DNA of 64,000 bases from Streptomyces sp. NA02950 (GTDB lineage: Bacteria; Actinomycetota; Actinomycetes; Streptomycetales; Streptomycetaceae). The notes below the pieces were generated by a model. That model saw nothing but the letters and a program-made list of their open reading frames with translations. It ran no database searches and had not been told where the DNA came from. Positions within the stretch are counted from its first letter, which is position 1; every line of letters starts with the position of its first letter. Position numbers and translations under genes: made by a program. Below, piece by piece: positions 26,210 through 37,861 of this stretch. Location: positions 6,879,001 through 6,943,000 of the forward strand of contig NZ_CP054916.1 of assembly GCF_013364155.1 (NCBI RefSeq), in the 5' to 3' direction.

Positions 26210-26713
26210 CTACCCCTCGTGACGCGCGATCGGGGCCACCACGGCCTCGGTGAGCGCCGCCAGATCCGTGGGGGACAGCTCCACCTCGAGACCGCGGCGG
26301 CCCGCCGAGACACACACCGTCTTGTGCCCGGCCGCCGAGGCGTCCAGGGCCGTGGGCAGCCGTTTGCGCTGACCGAGCGGGGAGATACCGCCGCGGACAT
26401 AGCCCGTGGTGCGCTCCGCCGCCGCCGGATCCGCCATCGTGGCGCGCTTGCCGCCCACCGCCGCCGCGAGGGCCTTGAGGTCCAGCGAGGCGGAGACCGG
26501 GACGATCGCCACGGTCAGCCGGTCGTCCACGCTGGCGATGAGGGTCTTGAACACCCGGCCCGGTTCCACCCCCAGCGCCTGCGCGGCCTCCTCCCCGTAC
26601 GACGGCGCCGCCGGGTCATGGGTGTAGGAGTGCAGGGTGAAGGGCGTGCCCGCCGCGGTGAGGGCGGTGGTGGCCGGGGTACCGGCGGAGTTCTTCCTGG
26701 ATTTCTTGGCCAT
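26210..26713 (-). CDS. ybaK: Cys-tRNA(Pro)/aminoacyl-tRNA deacylase YbaK
   Basis: A 167-residue YbaK/EbsC protein that hydrolyses mischarged tRNA, typically Cys-tRNA-Pro. The domain covers almost the whole chain: GTPFTLHSYTHDP, YGEEAAQALGVEPGRVFKTL with the conserved Lys, AIVPVSASLDLKALAAAVGG, TTGYVRGGISPLGQRKRLPT and GLEVELSPTDLAAL. The short basic N-terminus (MAKKSRKNSAGTP) is usual. It lies 11 bp downstream of the LON-domain gene on the same strand, so the two are probably cotranscribed. Confidence 0.92.
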   Translation of the reverse strand: MAKKSRKNSAGTPATTALTAAGTPFTLHSYTHDPAAPSYGEEAAQALGVEPGRVFKTLIASVDDRLTVAIVPVSASLDLKALAAAVGGKRATMADPAAAERTTGYVRGGISPLGQRKRLPTALDASAAGHKTVCVSAGRRGLEVELSPTDLAALTEAVVAPIARHEG

Positions 26714-26724
26714 GTCCTTGTGCG

Positions 26725-27465
26725 TCAGTTGGGGCTGGTCGGCCGGCGGGTCAGATCGACGGCGGGAAGCGACGGGAGCTTACCGATGACCGCGCTCTCG
26801 GCGCGAAGGAGTTTCAGCTCCTCGGCCAGTCGGCGGGCCGTGTCCGGCGCCTGGAGCAGCCGCTGCTTGGCCGGGGTGTCGAGCACGGCGGCCGCCGCGA
26901 CCAGGTAGGAGAGGACGGACGGCTCGCCGGGCAGGTCCTGTTCGGCGGTCAGGGTGCGTTCCCGCGCCCCCGCGAGCCGCTTCTGATAGGTGCGGAACGC
27001 CCGTACCACCCCGGAGGCCAGCGCCCCGGCGCCGTCGCCCTGCGTCTCCTCCAGCTCCTTGACCTCGGCGGTCAGATACGGGCCCGAGGAGTCCACCGAG
27101 AGCAGTTCGAACCGGGTGGTGCCGGTGGCCAGCACCTCGAAGGTGCCGTCCTCCTGCTCCCGGATGGTGGCCGCGTCCGCGACACAGCCGACCGAGTAGA
27201 ACGACTTCACCGGATCCGGGCCGAAGCCCGCCGCGGGGCCGCGGTCGGGCAGCGTGACGGCCTCCGGGAGCCCGATCGCGCTGGGGGCGACCTCATGGCC
27301 GTCCCGGATCGCGACCACCCCGAACCGGCGCGGCGCGTCCTCCGGAAGCGCCGACAGATCGCGCATCAGGGAGCGGTACCGCTCCTCGAAGACGTTCAGG
27401 GGCATGACGAGACCCGGGAACAGCACCGTGTTCAGCGGGAAGAGCGGAAGGCGCGCGGAGGTCAC
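26725..27465 (-). CDS. LON substrate-binding domain protein
   Basis: A 246-residue protein with a stand-alone LON N-terminal (PUA-like) domain. It begins MTSARLPLFPLNTVLFPGLV and PLNVFEERYRSLMRDL. The central part has GVVAIRDGHEV, SVGCVADAATIREQEDGTFE and VLATGTTRFELLSVD. The C-terminal part is helical (QRLLQAPDTARRLAEELKLL). The ATPase and protease parts of Lon are absent, as in the widespread short family, whose role is unproven. GTG 27465 has TAGGCT 8 nt upstream and no Shine-Dalgarno. Confidence 0.9.
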   Translation of the reverse strand: MTSARLPLFPLNTVLFPGLVMPLNVFEERYRSLMRDLSALPEDAPRRFGVVAIRDGHEVAPSAIGLPEAVTLPDRGPAAGFGPDPVKSFYSVGCVADAATIREQEDGTFEVLATGTTRFELLSVDSSGPYLTAEVKELEETQGDGAGALASGVVRAFRTYQKRLAGARERTLTAEQDLPGEPSVLSYLVAAAAVLDTPAKQRLLQAPDTARRLAEELKLLRAESAVIGKLPSLPAVDLTRRPTSPN

Positions 27466-27499
27466 GGGGCGTAAGCCTAATGGCCCCGCGCGTCGTGCA

Positions 27500-29095
27500 T
27501 CACTGGCGGCGCAGCAGCCGGGAGGCGCCCGCGGCGACCGTGGTCGCCAGTACCCACCCCAGCAGGATCATCACGATGGCCGCCCACTGCACCGCTCCGC
27601 CGGGTTTCCAGTAGCCGTCCTGGCCCAGATCGACCACCGGGATCAGCAGGTCGAGCGTGTACAGCGAGGCGTTCCAGTGCGGGGACTCGTCCGGTTTCAG
27701 CGCCTCGGGGCGGTTGTGGGCGAAGAACACCGAACCCACCGCCCACAGCACCGCCATCCACACCGCGGCCCGGCCTGGGCGGTAGCCGTAGGCCACCGTC
27801 CAGTCCTGGAGATAGCCCCACATCTTCCCGGCCAGCGGCAGCGTTTCCCGGCGGCGGCGCTGCTTGGCGAGCAGCACCTCGCGCGCGTCCGCGTCCTCAC
27901 CGCTGGCCCGCATCGAGTTGGCCAGCATCTCGTACGGCTCGGGCGCGTACTCCGGGGTCGCGGCGGCCACCCACTCCAGCCGCCGGGTCAGCGGGAAGTG
28001 GCCGCGCGGGATCAGGCACTCGTAGGAGAAGCCCGCCATGGTCAGCCCGCCGGGCCCCGGCCAGCTCACCGATTTGTCGACCAGGTTGACCACCCGGGCG
28101 CCGGAGAGGATCACCCGGCCCCGCTGCGGCCGCTCCCCGACGAAGCGCAGCTCGGGCGTCTGGACCCGGCGCAGCGACAGCTCCTGGTCGTTCTCCATGA
28201 TGAAGCGGGCCTGGTCGAAGTCGATGGCGTCACCGATCCGCCCGTCGTCCAGGCGTATGCCGCCCTCGCATTCGAAGCGCTGGATCCGGGTTCCGCGCGT
28301 CGGGGTGTCGGTGGTGCCGTAGGCCGGGGTGGAGCTGCCCGAGAAGGCGCTCATCCCGCCCCCGGTCAGATACAGACTGCGCTCGACGGTCAGCTGCGGT
28401 GCGTTCAGCGCCCGCCGCCCGTAGGGATTGCGCAGCCGGGAACCGCGCAGACTGAGCGACACGCCCACCTGCGCACCGCGCAGACTCAGCTCGCCGTACG
28501 ACTCGATCATGTCGGCCTGGAAGTCCTGGGCGACGGTCAGCCCGTCGGCGCTGATCGACATGCCCCGGCGGTCCCGGCGCACTATGAGCTGGTTGAGCAG
28601 TAAATCCGTGCCGATATGGGCGTCGGTGAGCCGGATGCCGTGCTCCACGACACACCGCGGCAGATGCAGATCGCCCTCGGTGCGCAGCCGGGCCCCCTCC
28701 AGCCGGGGGAGTGCGCAGCCCACCAGGCGCAGGGTGGCGAAATGCGACTCGGGGAGCAGCACCTCCCGCTCGAAGCGGCAGTTCTTCAGCTCGACGTACG
28801 GGGTGATGACCCCACCGGCCAGGTCCAGGGTGCCGGTGATGTGCACCCCGTTGAGCTTGAGCGCCGCGACCCGGCCCGGCTGGGCGGGCGGCCCGTTCAG
28901 CAGCAGCAGCGCCACCACCCGTGCGCGCACACTGCGCTCGGGGCCCCAGGCGTAGGGGCCGGAGGGGTCGTTCCGCTGGGGGTGGGAGGTGCGCAGATCG
29001 TGGGTGCTGCCGTTGCGGAACGCCTGCCACATGCCCCATTCGGCGGTGGTCAGGTCCAGACCCGGGGGCGGATCGCCATCGTGCGGCTCGGTCAC
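27500..29095 (-). CDS. Membrane protein with beta-helix-like repeats
   Basis: A 531-residue protein starting at GTG 29095, with AGGAGG 8 nt upstream. Residues about 50-390 show irregular repeats of about 20-25 residues, such as LKLNGVHITGTLDLAGGVIT, VELKNCRFEREVLLPES and LSLRGAQVGVSLSLRGSRLR, suggesting a right-handed beta-helix like pentapeptide-repeat proteins. The C-terminal part has two hydrophobic segments (AAVWMAVLWAVGSVFFAHN and VQWAAIVMILLGWVLATTVA). Streptomyces homologues are often labelled oxidoreductase, but I see no Rossmann or cofactor motif to justify that. Function unknown. It is divergent from hisD. Confidence 0.8.
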   Translation of the reverse strand: MTEPHDGDPPPGLDLTTAEWGMWQAFRNGSTHDLRTSHPQRNDPSGPYAWGPERSVRARVVALLLLNGPPAQPGRVAALKLNGVHITGTLDLAGGVITPYVELKNCRFEREVLLPESHFATLRLVGCALPRLEGARLRTEGDLHLPRCVVEHGIRLTDAHIGTDLLLNQLIVRRDRRGMSISADGLTVAQDFQADMIESYGELSLRGAQVGVSLSLRGSRLRNPYGRRALNAPQLTVERSLYLTGGGMSAFSGSSTPAYGTTDTPTRGTRIQRFECEGGIRLDDGRIGDAIDFDQARFIMENDQELSLRRVQTPELRFVGERPQRGRVILSGARVVNLVDKSVSWPGPGGLTMAGFSYECLIPRGHFPLTRRLEWVAAATPEYAPEPYEMLANSMRASGEDADAREVLLAKQRRRRETLPLAGKMWGYLQDWTVAYGYRPGRAAVWMAVLWAVGSVFFAHNRPEALKPDESPHWNASLYTLDLLIPVVDLGQDGYWKPGGAVQWAAIVMILLGWVLATTVAAGASRLLRRQ

Positions 29096-29237
29096 AGCCG
29101 TGTCCCCTCCTGTTCTCCGTATCCCCGTACGGACCACATTCCCGCTGAGTAACCGGTTGAACGCCAACGGTCAGGGTCAACTTAGGGGGTGTGTATCACT
29201 GACTGATACGGGGGGCGGGCGGCCGTTTCGGGTCTGA

Positions 29238-29243
29238 GACAAT
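29238..29243 (+). promoter_or_regulatory. -10 element of the his operon
   Basis: GACAAT at 29238-29243 lies 7 nt before the hisD GTG, and no Shine-Dalgarno is present. The his operon mRNA is therefore probably leaderless. Confidence 0.5.
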
Positions 29244-29250
29244 TGATCGC

Positions 29251-32281
<3,031 letters not shown>

Positions 32282-32309
32282 GCGACGTACGCGCGGACGG
32301 AGCGATGCC

Positions 32310-32474
32310 GTGAGCGGGTCGGCCACGGCGTTCATCGTGCTCGGGCTGTTCCTGCTCGGCGGGGTGGTCTCCTTCGTGAAGCAGGGGCTGCCCAAGGGCG
32401 TGATCGTGCTGCTCGGCCTGGGCGCCTCGATGGCCCTGGTGGCGGGCATCATGCGGCTGGAGGTCTGGAATTGA
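32310..32474 (+). CDS. Small two-helix membrane protein in his operon
   Basis: A 54-residue protein starting at GTG 32310: [20 protein letters not shown], then a short basic loop (KQGLPKG) and a second helix [20 protein letters not shown]. It has no catalytic motif. The stop overlaps the hisH TTG by 4 bp, so hisH translation depends on reading through it. I recall similar small ORFs between hisB and hisH in other Streptomyces. Its role is unknown and may be simply translational coupling. Confidence 0.65.
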   Translation: MSGSATAFIVLGLFLLGGVVSFVKQGLPKGVIVLLGLGASMALVAGIMRLEVWN

Positions 32475-33112
32475 GCACGAACCCGAAGGTTGTCGTGTTC
32501 GACTACGGCTTCGGCAACATCCGCTCCGCCGAGCGCGCCCTCGCCCACGTCGGCGCCGAAGTCGAGATCACCCGTGACTACGACAAGGCCATGTCCGCCG
32601 ACGGGCTGCTGGTCCCCGGCGTCGGCGCCTTCGCCGCCTGCATGAAGGGGCTGCGCGAGGCCCGCGGCGACTGGATCGTGGGCCGCCGCCTCTCCGGCGG
32701 CCGCCCCGTGATGGGGATCTGCGTCGGTATGCAGATCCTCTTCGGACGCGGTATCGAGCACGGCGTCGAGGCCGAGGGCCTGGACGAGTGGCCCGGCACC
32801 GTCGAGCCGCTGCGCGCCCCCGTCGTCCCCCACATGGGCTGGAACACGGTCAAGGCACCCGCCGACTCCCGGCTGTTCGACGGTGTGGACGAGGACGAGC
32901 GCTTCTACTTCGTCCACTCCTACGCGGTGCGCACCTGGGAGCTGGAGGTGGCCAACCCGGCCATGCCCGTCCCCAAGGTCGCCTGGACCACCCATGGCGA
33001 GCCGTTCGTCGCCGCCGTGGAGAACGGCCCGTTGTGGGCCACCCAGTTCCACCCCGAGAAGTCCGGCGACGCCGGCGCGCGGCTGCTCCGCAACTGGCTC
33101 GACACGCTCTGA
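32471..33112 (+). CDS. hisH: IGP synthase glutaminase subunit HisH
   Basis: A 213-residue class I glutamine amidotransferase that feeds ammonia to HisF for imidazoleglycerol phosphate and AICAR synthesis. It starts at TTG 32471 ([20 protein letters not shown]). The nucleophile is Cys84 in [16 protein letters not shown], and the His/Glu pair is in TQFHPEKSG near the C-terminus. The block [13 protein letters not shown] is characteristic of HisH. The TTG start overlapping the upstream TGA suggests coupled, tuned translation. The partner hisF lies further down the operon at 34289. Confidence 0.96.
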   Translation: MSTNPKVVVFDYGFGNIRSAERALAHVGAEVEITRDYDKAMSADGLLVPGVGAFAACMKGLREARGDWIVGRRLSGGRPVMGICVGMQILFGRGIEHGVEAEGLDEWPGTVEPLRAPVVPHMGWNTVKAPADSRLFDGVDEDERFYFVHSYAVRTWELEVANPAMPVPKVAWTTHGEPFVAAVENGPLWATQFHPEKSGDAGARLLRNWLDTL

Positions 33113-33139
33113 CCGGCCCGCATCAGCCCAGCACTCACC

Positions 33140-33145
33140 GTAAGG
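33140..33145 (+). promoter_or_regulatory. -10 element of an internal priA promoter
   Basis: TAAGGT at 33140-33145 lies 7 nt before the priA ATG at 33154, with no Shine-Dalgarno between. It may be an internal promoter making priA partly independent of the his operon. Confidence 0.45.
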
Positions 33146-33153
33146 TTCCCCGC

Positions 33154-33885
33154 ATGCCAACGCACCGCCTCGAACTCCTCCCCGCCGTCGACGTCCGCGA
33201 CGGCCAGGCCGTCCGCCTCGTGCACGGCGAGTCCGGCTCCGAGACGTCGTACGGCGACCCGCTGGAGGCCGCCCTCGCCTGGCAGGCGGCGGGCGCCGAG
33301 TGGCTGCATCTGGTGGATCTCGACGCCGCCTTCGGCACCGGCGACAACCGCGCGCAGATCGCCGAGGTCGCCCGCGCCATGGAGCTGAAGGTCGAACTGT
33401 CCGGCGGGATCCGCGACGACGCCTCGCTGGCCGCCGCCCTCGCCACCGGCTGCACCCGGGTCAACCTCGGCACGGCCGCGCTGGAGACCCCCGAGTGGGT
33501 CGCCAAGGTCATCGCCGAGCACGGCGACCGCATCGCCGTCGGCCTCGATGTGCGCGGCACCACCCTGCGCGGCCGCGGCTGGACCCGCGACGGCGGCGAT
33601 CTCTACGAGACCCTGGCCCGGCTGGACTCCGAGGGCTGCGCCCGTTACGTCGTCACCGACATCGCCAAGGACGGCACCCTCCAGGGCCCCAACCTGGAGC
33701 TGCTGCGCAATGTGTGCGCCGCCACGCCCCGGCCGGTCGTCGCCTCCGGCGGCGTTTCCTCCCTTGACGACCTGCGCGCCCTTGCGACTCTGGTACCGGA
33801 AGGCGTCGAGGGTGCCATCGTCGGGAAGGCGCTCTACGCCAAGGCGTTCACCCTGGAAGAGGCGTTGGAGGCGGTATCCGCATGA
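33154..33885 (+). CDS. priA: Dual HisA/TrpF isomerase PriA
   Basis: A 243-residue (beta/alpha)8 barrel that isomerises ProFAR in histidine synthesis and PRA in tryptophan synthesis. The catalytic Asp pair is Asp13 in [20 protein letters not shown] and Asp169 in [20 protein letters not shown]. The phosphate-binding segments ELSGGIRDD and [13 protein letters not shown] are present. It is named PriA rather than HisA because this his/trp region has neither trpF nor a second hisA, as known for Streptomyces. Its stop overlaps the ridA-like ATG by 4 bp. Confidence 0.93.
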   Translation: MPTHRLELLPAVDVRDGQAVRLVHGESGSETSYGDPLEAALAWQAAGAEWLHLVDLDAAFGTGDNRAQIAEVARAMELKVELSGGIRDDASLAAALATGCTRVNLGTAALETPEWVAKVIAEHGDRIAVGLDVRGTTLRGRGWTRDGGDLYETLARLDSEGCARYVVTDIAKDGTLQGPNLELLRNVCAATPRPVVASGGVSSLDDLRALATLVPEGVEGAIVGKALYAKAFTLEEALEAVSA

Positions 33886-34292
33886 CCTCACCCGAGATCG
33901 CACGACGGATCCAGACCCACAGTCCCTGGGAGGAGACCATCGGCTTCGCCCGGGCCGTCGAGGCCGGCGACCTGGTGGTCGTCGCCGGGACGATGCCGCT
34001 GGCCGAGCGCGGCGTGCTGGAGGGCGAGGGCGATCCGTACCAGCAGACGCTCGCCGCCTTCCGCCACGCCCTGGACGCGCTGTCGAAGTTCGACCTGGGC
34101 GCCGAATCCGTGATCCGCACCCGGATGTACATCACCCACGCCCGGGACGTGGACGAGGTGGGCCGCGCCCACAAGGAGCTCTTCGACGCCGTGCGCCCGG
34201 CCGCGACCCTCGTCGTGGTCTCCGGTTTCGTGGACTCGCGCGTCCTGGTGGAAGTCGAAGTGGAAGCATTCCGAGGAGCCCGACAGCCATGA
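33882..34292 (+). CDS. RidA/YjgF family protein
   Basis: A 136-residue Rid-family protein, usually deaminating reactive enamine/imine intermediates. Blocks seen are [60 protein letters not shown] and [20 protein letters not shown]. The conserved Arg of the substrate pocket is in RTRMYI. It is nested between priA and hisF with 4-bp overlaps on both sides, so it is a fixed part of the operon. A protective role against intermediates of the pathway is inferred from family and place. Confidence 0.88.
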   Translation: MTSPEIARRIQTHSPWEETIGFARAVEAGDLVVVAGTMPLAERGVLEGEGDPYQQTLAAFRHALDALSKFDLGAESVIRTRMYITHARDVDEVGRAHKELFDAVRPAATLVVVSGFVDSRVLVEVEVEAFRGARQP

Positions 34293-35077
34293 CCCTCGCG
34301 GTCCGAGTCATCCCCTGCCTGGACGTGGACAACGGCCGGGTCGTCAAGGGCGTCAACTTCCAGAACCTGCGCGACGCGGGCGATCCGGTCGAGATGGCCA
34401 AGATCTACGGCGAGGAGGGCGCGGATGAGCTGACCTTCCTCGACATCACCGCCTCCTCCGGCAACCGCGAAACCACCTACGACGTCGTCCGCCGCACCGC
34501 CGAGCAGGTCTTCATCCCGCTCACGGTGGGCGGCGGCGTCCGCACCACGGACGACGTCGACAAGCTGCTGCGCGCCGGTGCGGACAAGGTCGGCGTCAAC
34601 ACGGCCGCGATCGCCCGCCCCGAGCTGATCCGCGAGATCGCCGAACGCTTCGGCAGCCAGGTCCTGGTCCTCTCGGTCGACGCCCGCCGCTGCGCGCCCG
34701 CCGCCGACGGGGAACCGGCCACGGTCACCGAGTCCGGCTACGAGGTCACCACCCACGGCGGCCGCCGGGGCACCGGCATCGACGCCGTCGAATGGGCCCA
34801 CCGCGCCGCCGAGCTGGGCGCGGGGGAGATCCTGCTCAACTCCATGGACGCGGACGGCACCAAGGACGGCTACGACACCCCCATGATCGAAGCTGTCCGC
34901 AAGCACGTCACCATCCCGGTCATCGCCAGCGGCGGCGCGGGCACCCTCGCCCACTTCCCTCCGGCCGTGGCCGCGGGCGCGGACGCGGTACTGGCCGCGT
35001 CGGTCTTCCACTTTGGCGATCTGCGGATCAGTCAGGTGAAGGACGCACTGCGGGCGGCGGGGCACCCGGTGCGCTGA
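34289..35077 (+). CDS. hisF: IGP synthase cyclase subunit HisF
   Basis: A 262-residue (beta/alpha)8 barrel that uses ammonia from HisH to cyclise PRFAR. It begins [20 protein letters not shown] with catalytic Asp12. The second catalytic Asp is Asp131 in [30 protein letters not shown] and [20 protein letters not shown] form the phosphate-binding and barrel segments, and [16 protein letters not shown] the last one. It is the last gene of the leftward his block. The convergent TIR gene ends only 4 bp away and no terminator is evident between them. Confidence 0.97.
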   Translation: MTLAVRVIPCLDVDNGRVVKGVNFQNLRDAGDPVEMAKIYGEEGADELTFLDITASSGNRETTYDVVRRTAEQVFIPLTVGGGVRTTDDVDKLLRAGADKVGVNTAAIARPELIREIAERFGSQVLVLSVDARRCAPAADGEPATVTESGYEVTTHGGRRGTGIDAVEWAHRAAELGAGEILLNSMDADGTKDGYDTPMIEAVRKHVTIPVIASGGAGTLAHFPPAVAAGADAVLAASVFHFGDLRISQVKDALRAAGHPVR

Positions 35078-35081
35078 GGCG

Positions 35082-37793
35082 TCAGCGGCGCGACCGCCGC
35101 TTCAGCATCTCCATGAGCTTGGTGGCGTTCTTGGTCAGCAGATGGTCGTCACCGAGCGTTCGGTGGCACCGCTCATAGGTGTCCCGTGACAGGGCGCGGG
35201 CGTCCCTGCGCCGCCCGAGGCTGGCGAGGCCGTCCGAGAGGAGGGCCGCGGTGTTGAGCGTATTGGGGTGGTCGTCGCCCAGGGTGGCGCGGCTGCGGTC
35301 GAAGGACTCCTGGAGCAGGGTCGTGGCCTGCATGTTCTGACCGAGGGCGAGCAGTGTGGCGCCCAGCAGCTGGGTGCCGACGAGCGTGGAGACGTGGTCG
35401 GCGCCCAGCGTGGTGCGGCTGCGGTCGAGTGTGCTCTGGAGCAGTGTCCGGGCCTGGACGTGGTGGCCCAGATAGCTCATGGTGCTGGCCACACACTGGC
35501 TCGCGTGCAGGGTCATGGGGTGGTCCTCGCCGAGGACGGTGCGGCTGCGGTCGAGTACGTCCTGGAGCATGGCCTGTGCCTGCGAGTGCTTCTCGAGGTG
35601 GTTGAGGGTCATGGCGAGGGAGCAGACACAGAACAGCGTGTCGGGGTGGTCGTCCCCCAGGGCGGCGCGGCTGCGGTCGACGATCTCGGTAAGGATGACG
35701 CGTGCTTCCTTGTGCCGGCCGAGGAACCCGATGGCGCCCGCGTGGAGTTGGACGGAGCCGAAGATCCTCGGGTGATGGTCTCCCAGGGTGCGGCGAAATG
35801 CGTGCAGGGTCTCCGTGATCAGTGCCCTGGCCTCTTCGAACCGTCCCAGGTTCCCCAGGGTGATCGCCAGGGCCTCGCTGGCGTCGAGGGTCCGCTCATG
35901 CTCATCACTGAGCGCGTTCCGGCTGAGCTCGACCACGTCCTCGATCACACGGAGAGCCTGCCGGTACCGTCCCAGGTAGTTCAGGGCGCCGGAGAGCAGG
36001 GTGCCGACGGCCACGGAGTCCGGGTGGTCCGGGCCGAGTTCGGCCGACCACCGCCGGTGCAGTGTCTCGGCGGCTTCATGCGCGGCCGGTCCGGTGCCCC
36101 GGAAGAACAGGTACTGCGTCGCGTGGAGGGAGAGCCGGCGCATGGCCTCGTCGTGTGTCCATGCCTCGCTCAGGGCCAGCACATGGGGCAGCAGCCCGGC
36201 CCATTCCTGCCAGCTCACCGGGCTCCTGCCGTCATCGGCCGGTCGTACGCTGACGATGAGGTCCTTGGCGTGGGCACGGGCGTCGGCGGCGGAGTCGTTC
36301 CGCAGGATGGCGGCGGTGAGCCGGTGGACCGTCAACCCGCCCTTCCGGAAACGCACCAGCCCCAGCCGGGCCATCGCGCCGATGGTGTCGGCCACCGCCA
36401 CGGGATCCCCGGCGAGGGGCTCCAGCGGGGGAGGAAGCCTGACGCCCTCCTTGGTGATCCAGGTGTCCAGGGGGATCGGCTCCGGGGCCAGGAAGGCGCA
36501 GATGCGGAGGAGTTCCGAGGCCACGGGATGGATGCGGGCGAGATGGCCCCAGGAGATCCGTACCGCGGCGCCGAGCGACGTGTGCTGGTAGGTGGTGGCG
36601 GTGTGGTGATCGAGGAGGCGGCTCGTCGCCGCGAGGTCGTTGAGGTAGGTCTCGGCGGAGAGGCCCGAGGTGGCCATCAGGCTGCCCGCCTGGGAGAGGG
36701 CCAGCGGCAGGTCCCCCAGGGCCTCGGCGAGCCGGTCCGCCTCGCCCTCCGGCAACTCGGGCACATATCCGGCCAGCAGGGCCCGTGACTCGTCGCGCGC
36801 GAAGAGGCCCAGGTCCACCGGGGCCGCGAGACTGTGCCAGCCGGGGTCGCGCGAGGTGATCAGCACATGGCCGTCACCCTCCGGCAGCAGAGTCCGGAAC
36901 GTCTCCGGGTCCTCGGCGTTGTCGAAGACGAGCAGCCAGCGGCCGTGGGTGCGCAGATACTGACGGGCGCTCTGCGCCGCGTCCGCCACCGGCATGGTGG
37001 TGGGCACCACCCTCAGGGCGTGCGCCAGATCCGCGAGCTGGCTGTCGAGGGTGACGGTCTGTTCGGCGTCGAGCCACCACACCGTGTCGTACTGCGAGGC
37101 GAAGCGGTGGCAGTACTCCAGCGCCGTCTGGGTCTTGCCCACGCCGCCCATGCCGTGCAGCGCCTGACCGGACGACCGGGACCGGAACGTCGTCCGGATG
37201 TGGTCCAGCACTTCGTCCCGCCCGGTGAACAGCGGAAGCCGCGGCGGGACGTGTGACGCCTTCGGCTGGGCAGCCGGCAGCCTCGGAACGTCCGCGGCCG
37301 CTTCCGGGACCACCGGGGTGGCGGACGCCGCCCCGGGGAAGCCCGGCCTGGTCTCCGGCGCCTCCGGCCCTCCGACCGCGCGCAGCAGCTCCGCCAGTGC
37401 CTCTTCCTCGCCCTTGCCGTGCAGGATCCCCGCCTTGATGGGCCGGAGCAACGCGGGGATCCGGCTCTTCTCCAACTCGGCCACGTGCAGCGGGACGAAG
37501 TCGCGCGGTCCGCGCTCCCGGTCGTCGTAGGCGGCGGTCCACTCGTCCCAGGTGTACCGGCGGCGCTCGAAGTACGACGGCGACAGCAGCGCGAGGAACC
37601 GGTCGGCACGGGTGAGGGCATCGCTCATCCGCACGGTGGTGTTGTCACCCGCCCGCCAGTGCCAGTGGTCGAACTCGATGCTGAATCCGTGTTGCTGGAG
37701 GTGATAGGCCACCCATTCGGCCCAGGCCCGCTCCACCCCCGCATAGCTGATGAAGAAATCAACTTTCTCCGGAGCGTCCGACACCGTCTCCAT
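35082..37793 (-). CDS. TIR / NB-ARC / TPR STAND protein
   Basis: A protein of about 903 residues from ATG 37793; GTG 37823 and ATG 37811 are alternatives. The TIR domain (about 8-140) begins EKVDFFISYAGVERAWAEWV. Its SPSYFERRRYTWDEWTAAYD block has Glu84 where TIR NADases carry the catalytic Glu. A Pro/Ala linker leads to an NB-ARC NTPase: Walker A HGMGGVGKT (214-221), Walker B WLLVFDNAED (Asp291) and GDLPLALSQAG. The C-terminal third is TPR repeats of 42 residues with DRSRxxLGxDHPxTL spacing. STAND/TIR proteins often sense infection and act through NAD turnover or signalling. It resembles FxsT regulators, but no fxs genes are near. Confidence 0.88.
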   Translation of the reverse strand: METVSDAPEKVDFFISYAGVERAWAEWVAYHLQQHGFSIEFDHWHWRAGDNTTVRMSDALTRADRFLALLSPSYFERRRYTWDEWTAAYDDRERGPRDFVPLHVAELEKSRIPALLRPIKAGILHGKGEEEALAELLRAVGGPEAPETRPGFPGAASATPVVPEAAADVPRLPAAQPKASHVPPRLPLFTGRDEVLDHIRTTFRSRSSGQALHGMGGVGKTQTALEYCHRFASQYDTVWWLDAEQTVTLDSQLADLAHALRVVPTTMPVADAAQSARQYLRTHGRWLLVFDNAEDPETFRTLLPEGDGHVLITSRDPGWHSLAAPVDLGLFARDESRALLAGYVPELPEGEADRLAEALGDLPLALSQAGSLMATSGLSAETYLNDLAATSRLLDHHTATTYQHTSLGAAVRISWGHLARIHPVASELLRICAFLAPEPIPLDTWITKEGVRLPPPLEPLAGDPVAVADTIGAMARLGLVRFRKGGLTVHRLTAAILRNDSAADARAHAKDLIVSVRPADDGRSPVSWQEWAGLLPHVLALSEAWTHDEAMRRLSLHATQYLFFRGTGPAAHEAAETLHRRWSAELGPDHPDSVAVGTLLSGALNYLGRYRQALRVIEDVVELSRNALSDEHERTLDASEALAITLGNLGRFEEARALITETLHAFRRTLGDHHPRIFGSVQLHAGAIGFLGRHKEARVILTEIVDRSRAALGDDHPDTLFCVCSLAMTLNHLEKHSQAQAMLQDVLDRSRTVLGEDHPMTLHASQCVASTMSYLGHHVQARTLLQSTLDRSRTTLGADHVSTLVGTQLLGATLLALGQNMQATTLLQESFDRSRATLGDDHPNTLNTAALLSDGLASLGRRRDARALSRDTYERCHRTLGDDHLLTKNATKLMEMLKRRSRR
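35130..36050 (-). repeat. Tandem 126-bp TPR-coding repeats
   Basis: This part of the TIR gene encodes about seven units with a 42-residue period, each containing a version of LGDDHPxTL followed by a helix pair. The last four units share DRSRxxLG. Similar DNA recurs every 126 bp, so unit number could change by recombination. Confidence 0.7.
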
Positions 37794-37826
37794 CTGCCCC
37801 CCCCGCACCATGTCTTTCTGCACTCC

Positions 37827-37854
37827 AGTATGGCTCGCGGAGAGCCATTACACT
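37827..37854. promoter_or_regulatory. Back-to-back promoters with central inverted repeat
   Basis: A rightward -10 TACACT (37849-37854) lies 7 nt before the GTG at 37862. A leftward -10 CATACT (37832-37827 on the minus strand) faces the TIR gene. An inverted repeat, ATGGCTC (37830-37836) and GAGCCAT (37842-37848) with a GCGGA spacer, overlaps the leftward -10 by three bases and abuts the rightward one. A protein bound there could control both genes. Confidence 0.55.
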
Positions 37855-37861
37855 CTCGTCG

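Noticed and set aside
35082..37793. Naming the TIR protein FxsT of the FxSxx-COOH system
   Set aside because: Architecture is similar, but no FxsA, radical-SAM FxsB or related gene is nearby, so the name is not justified.
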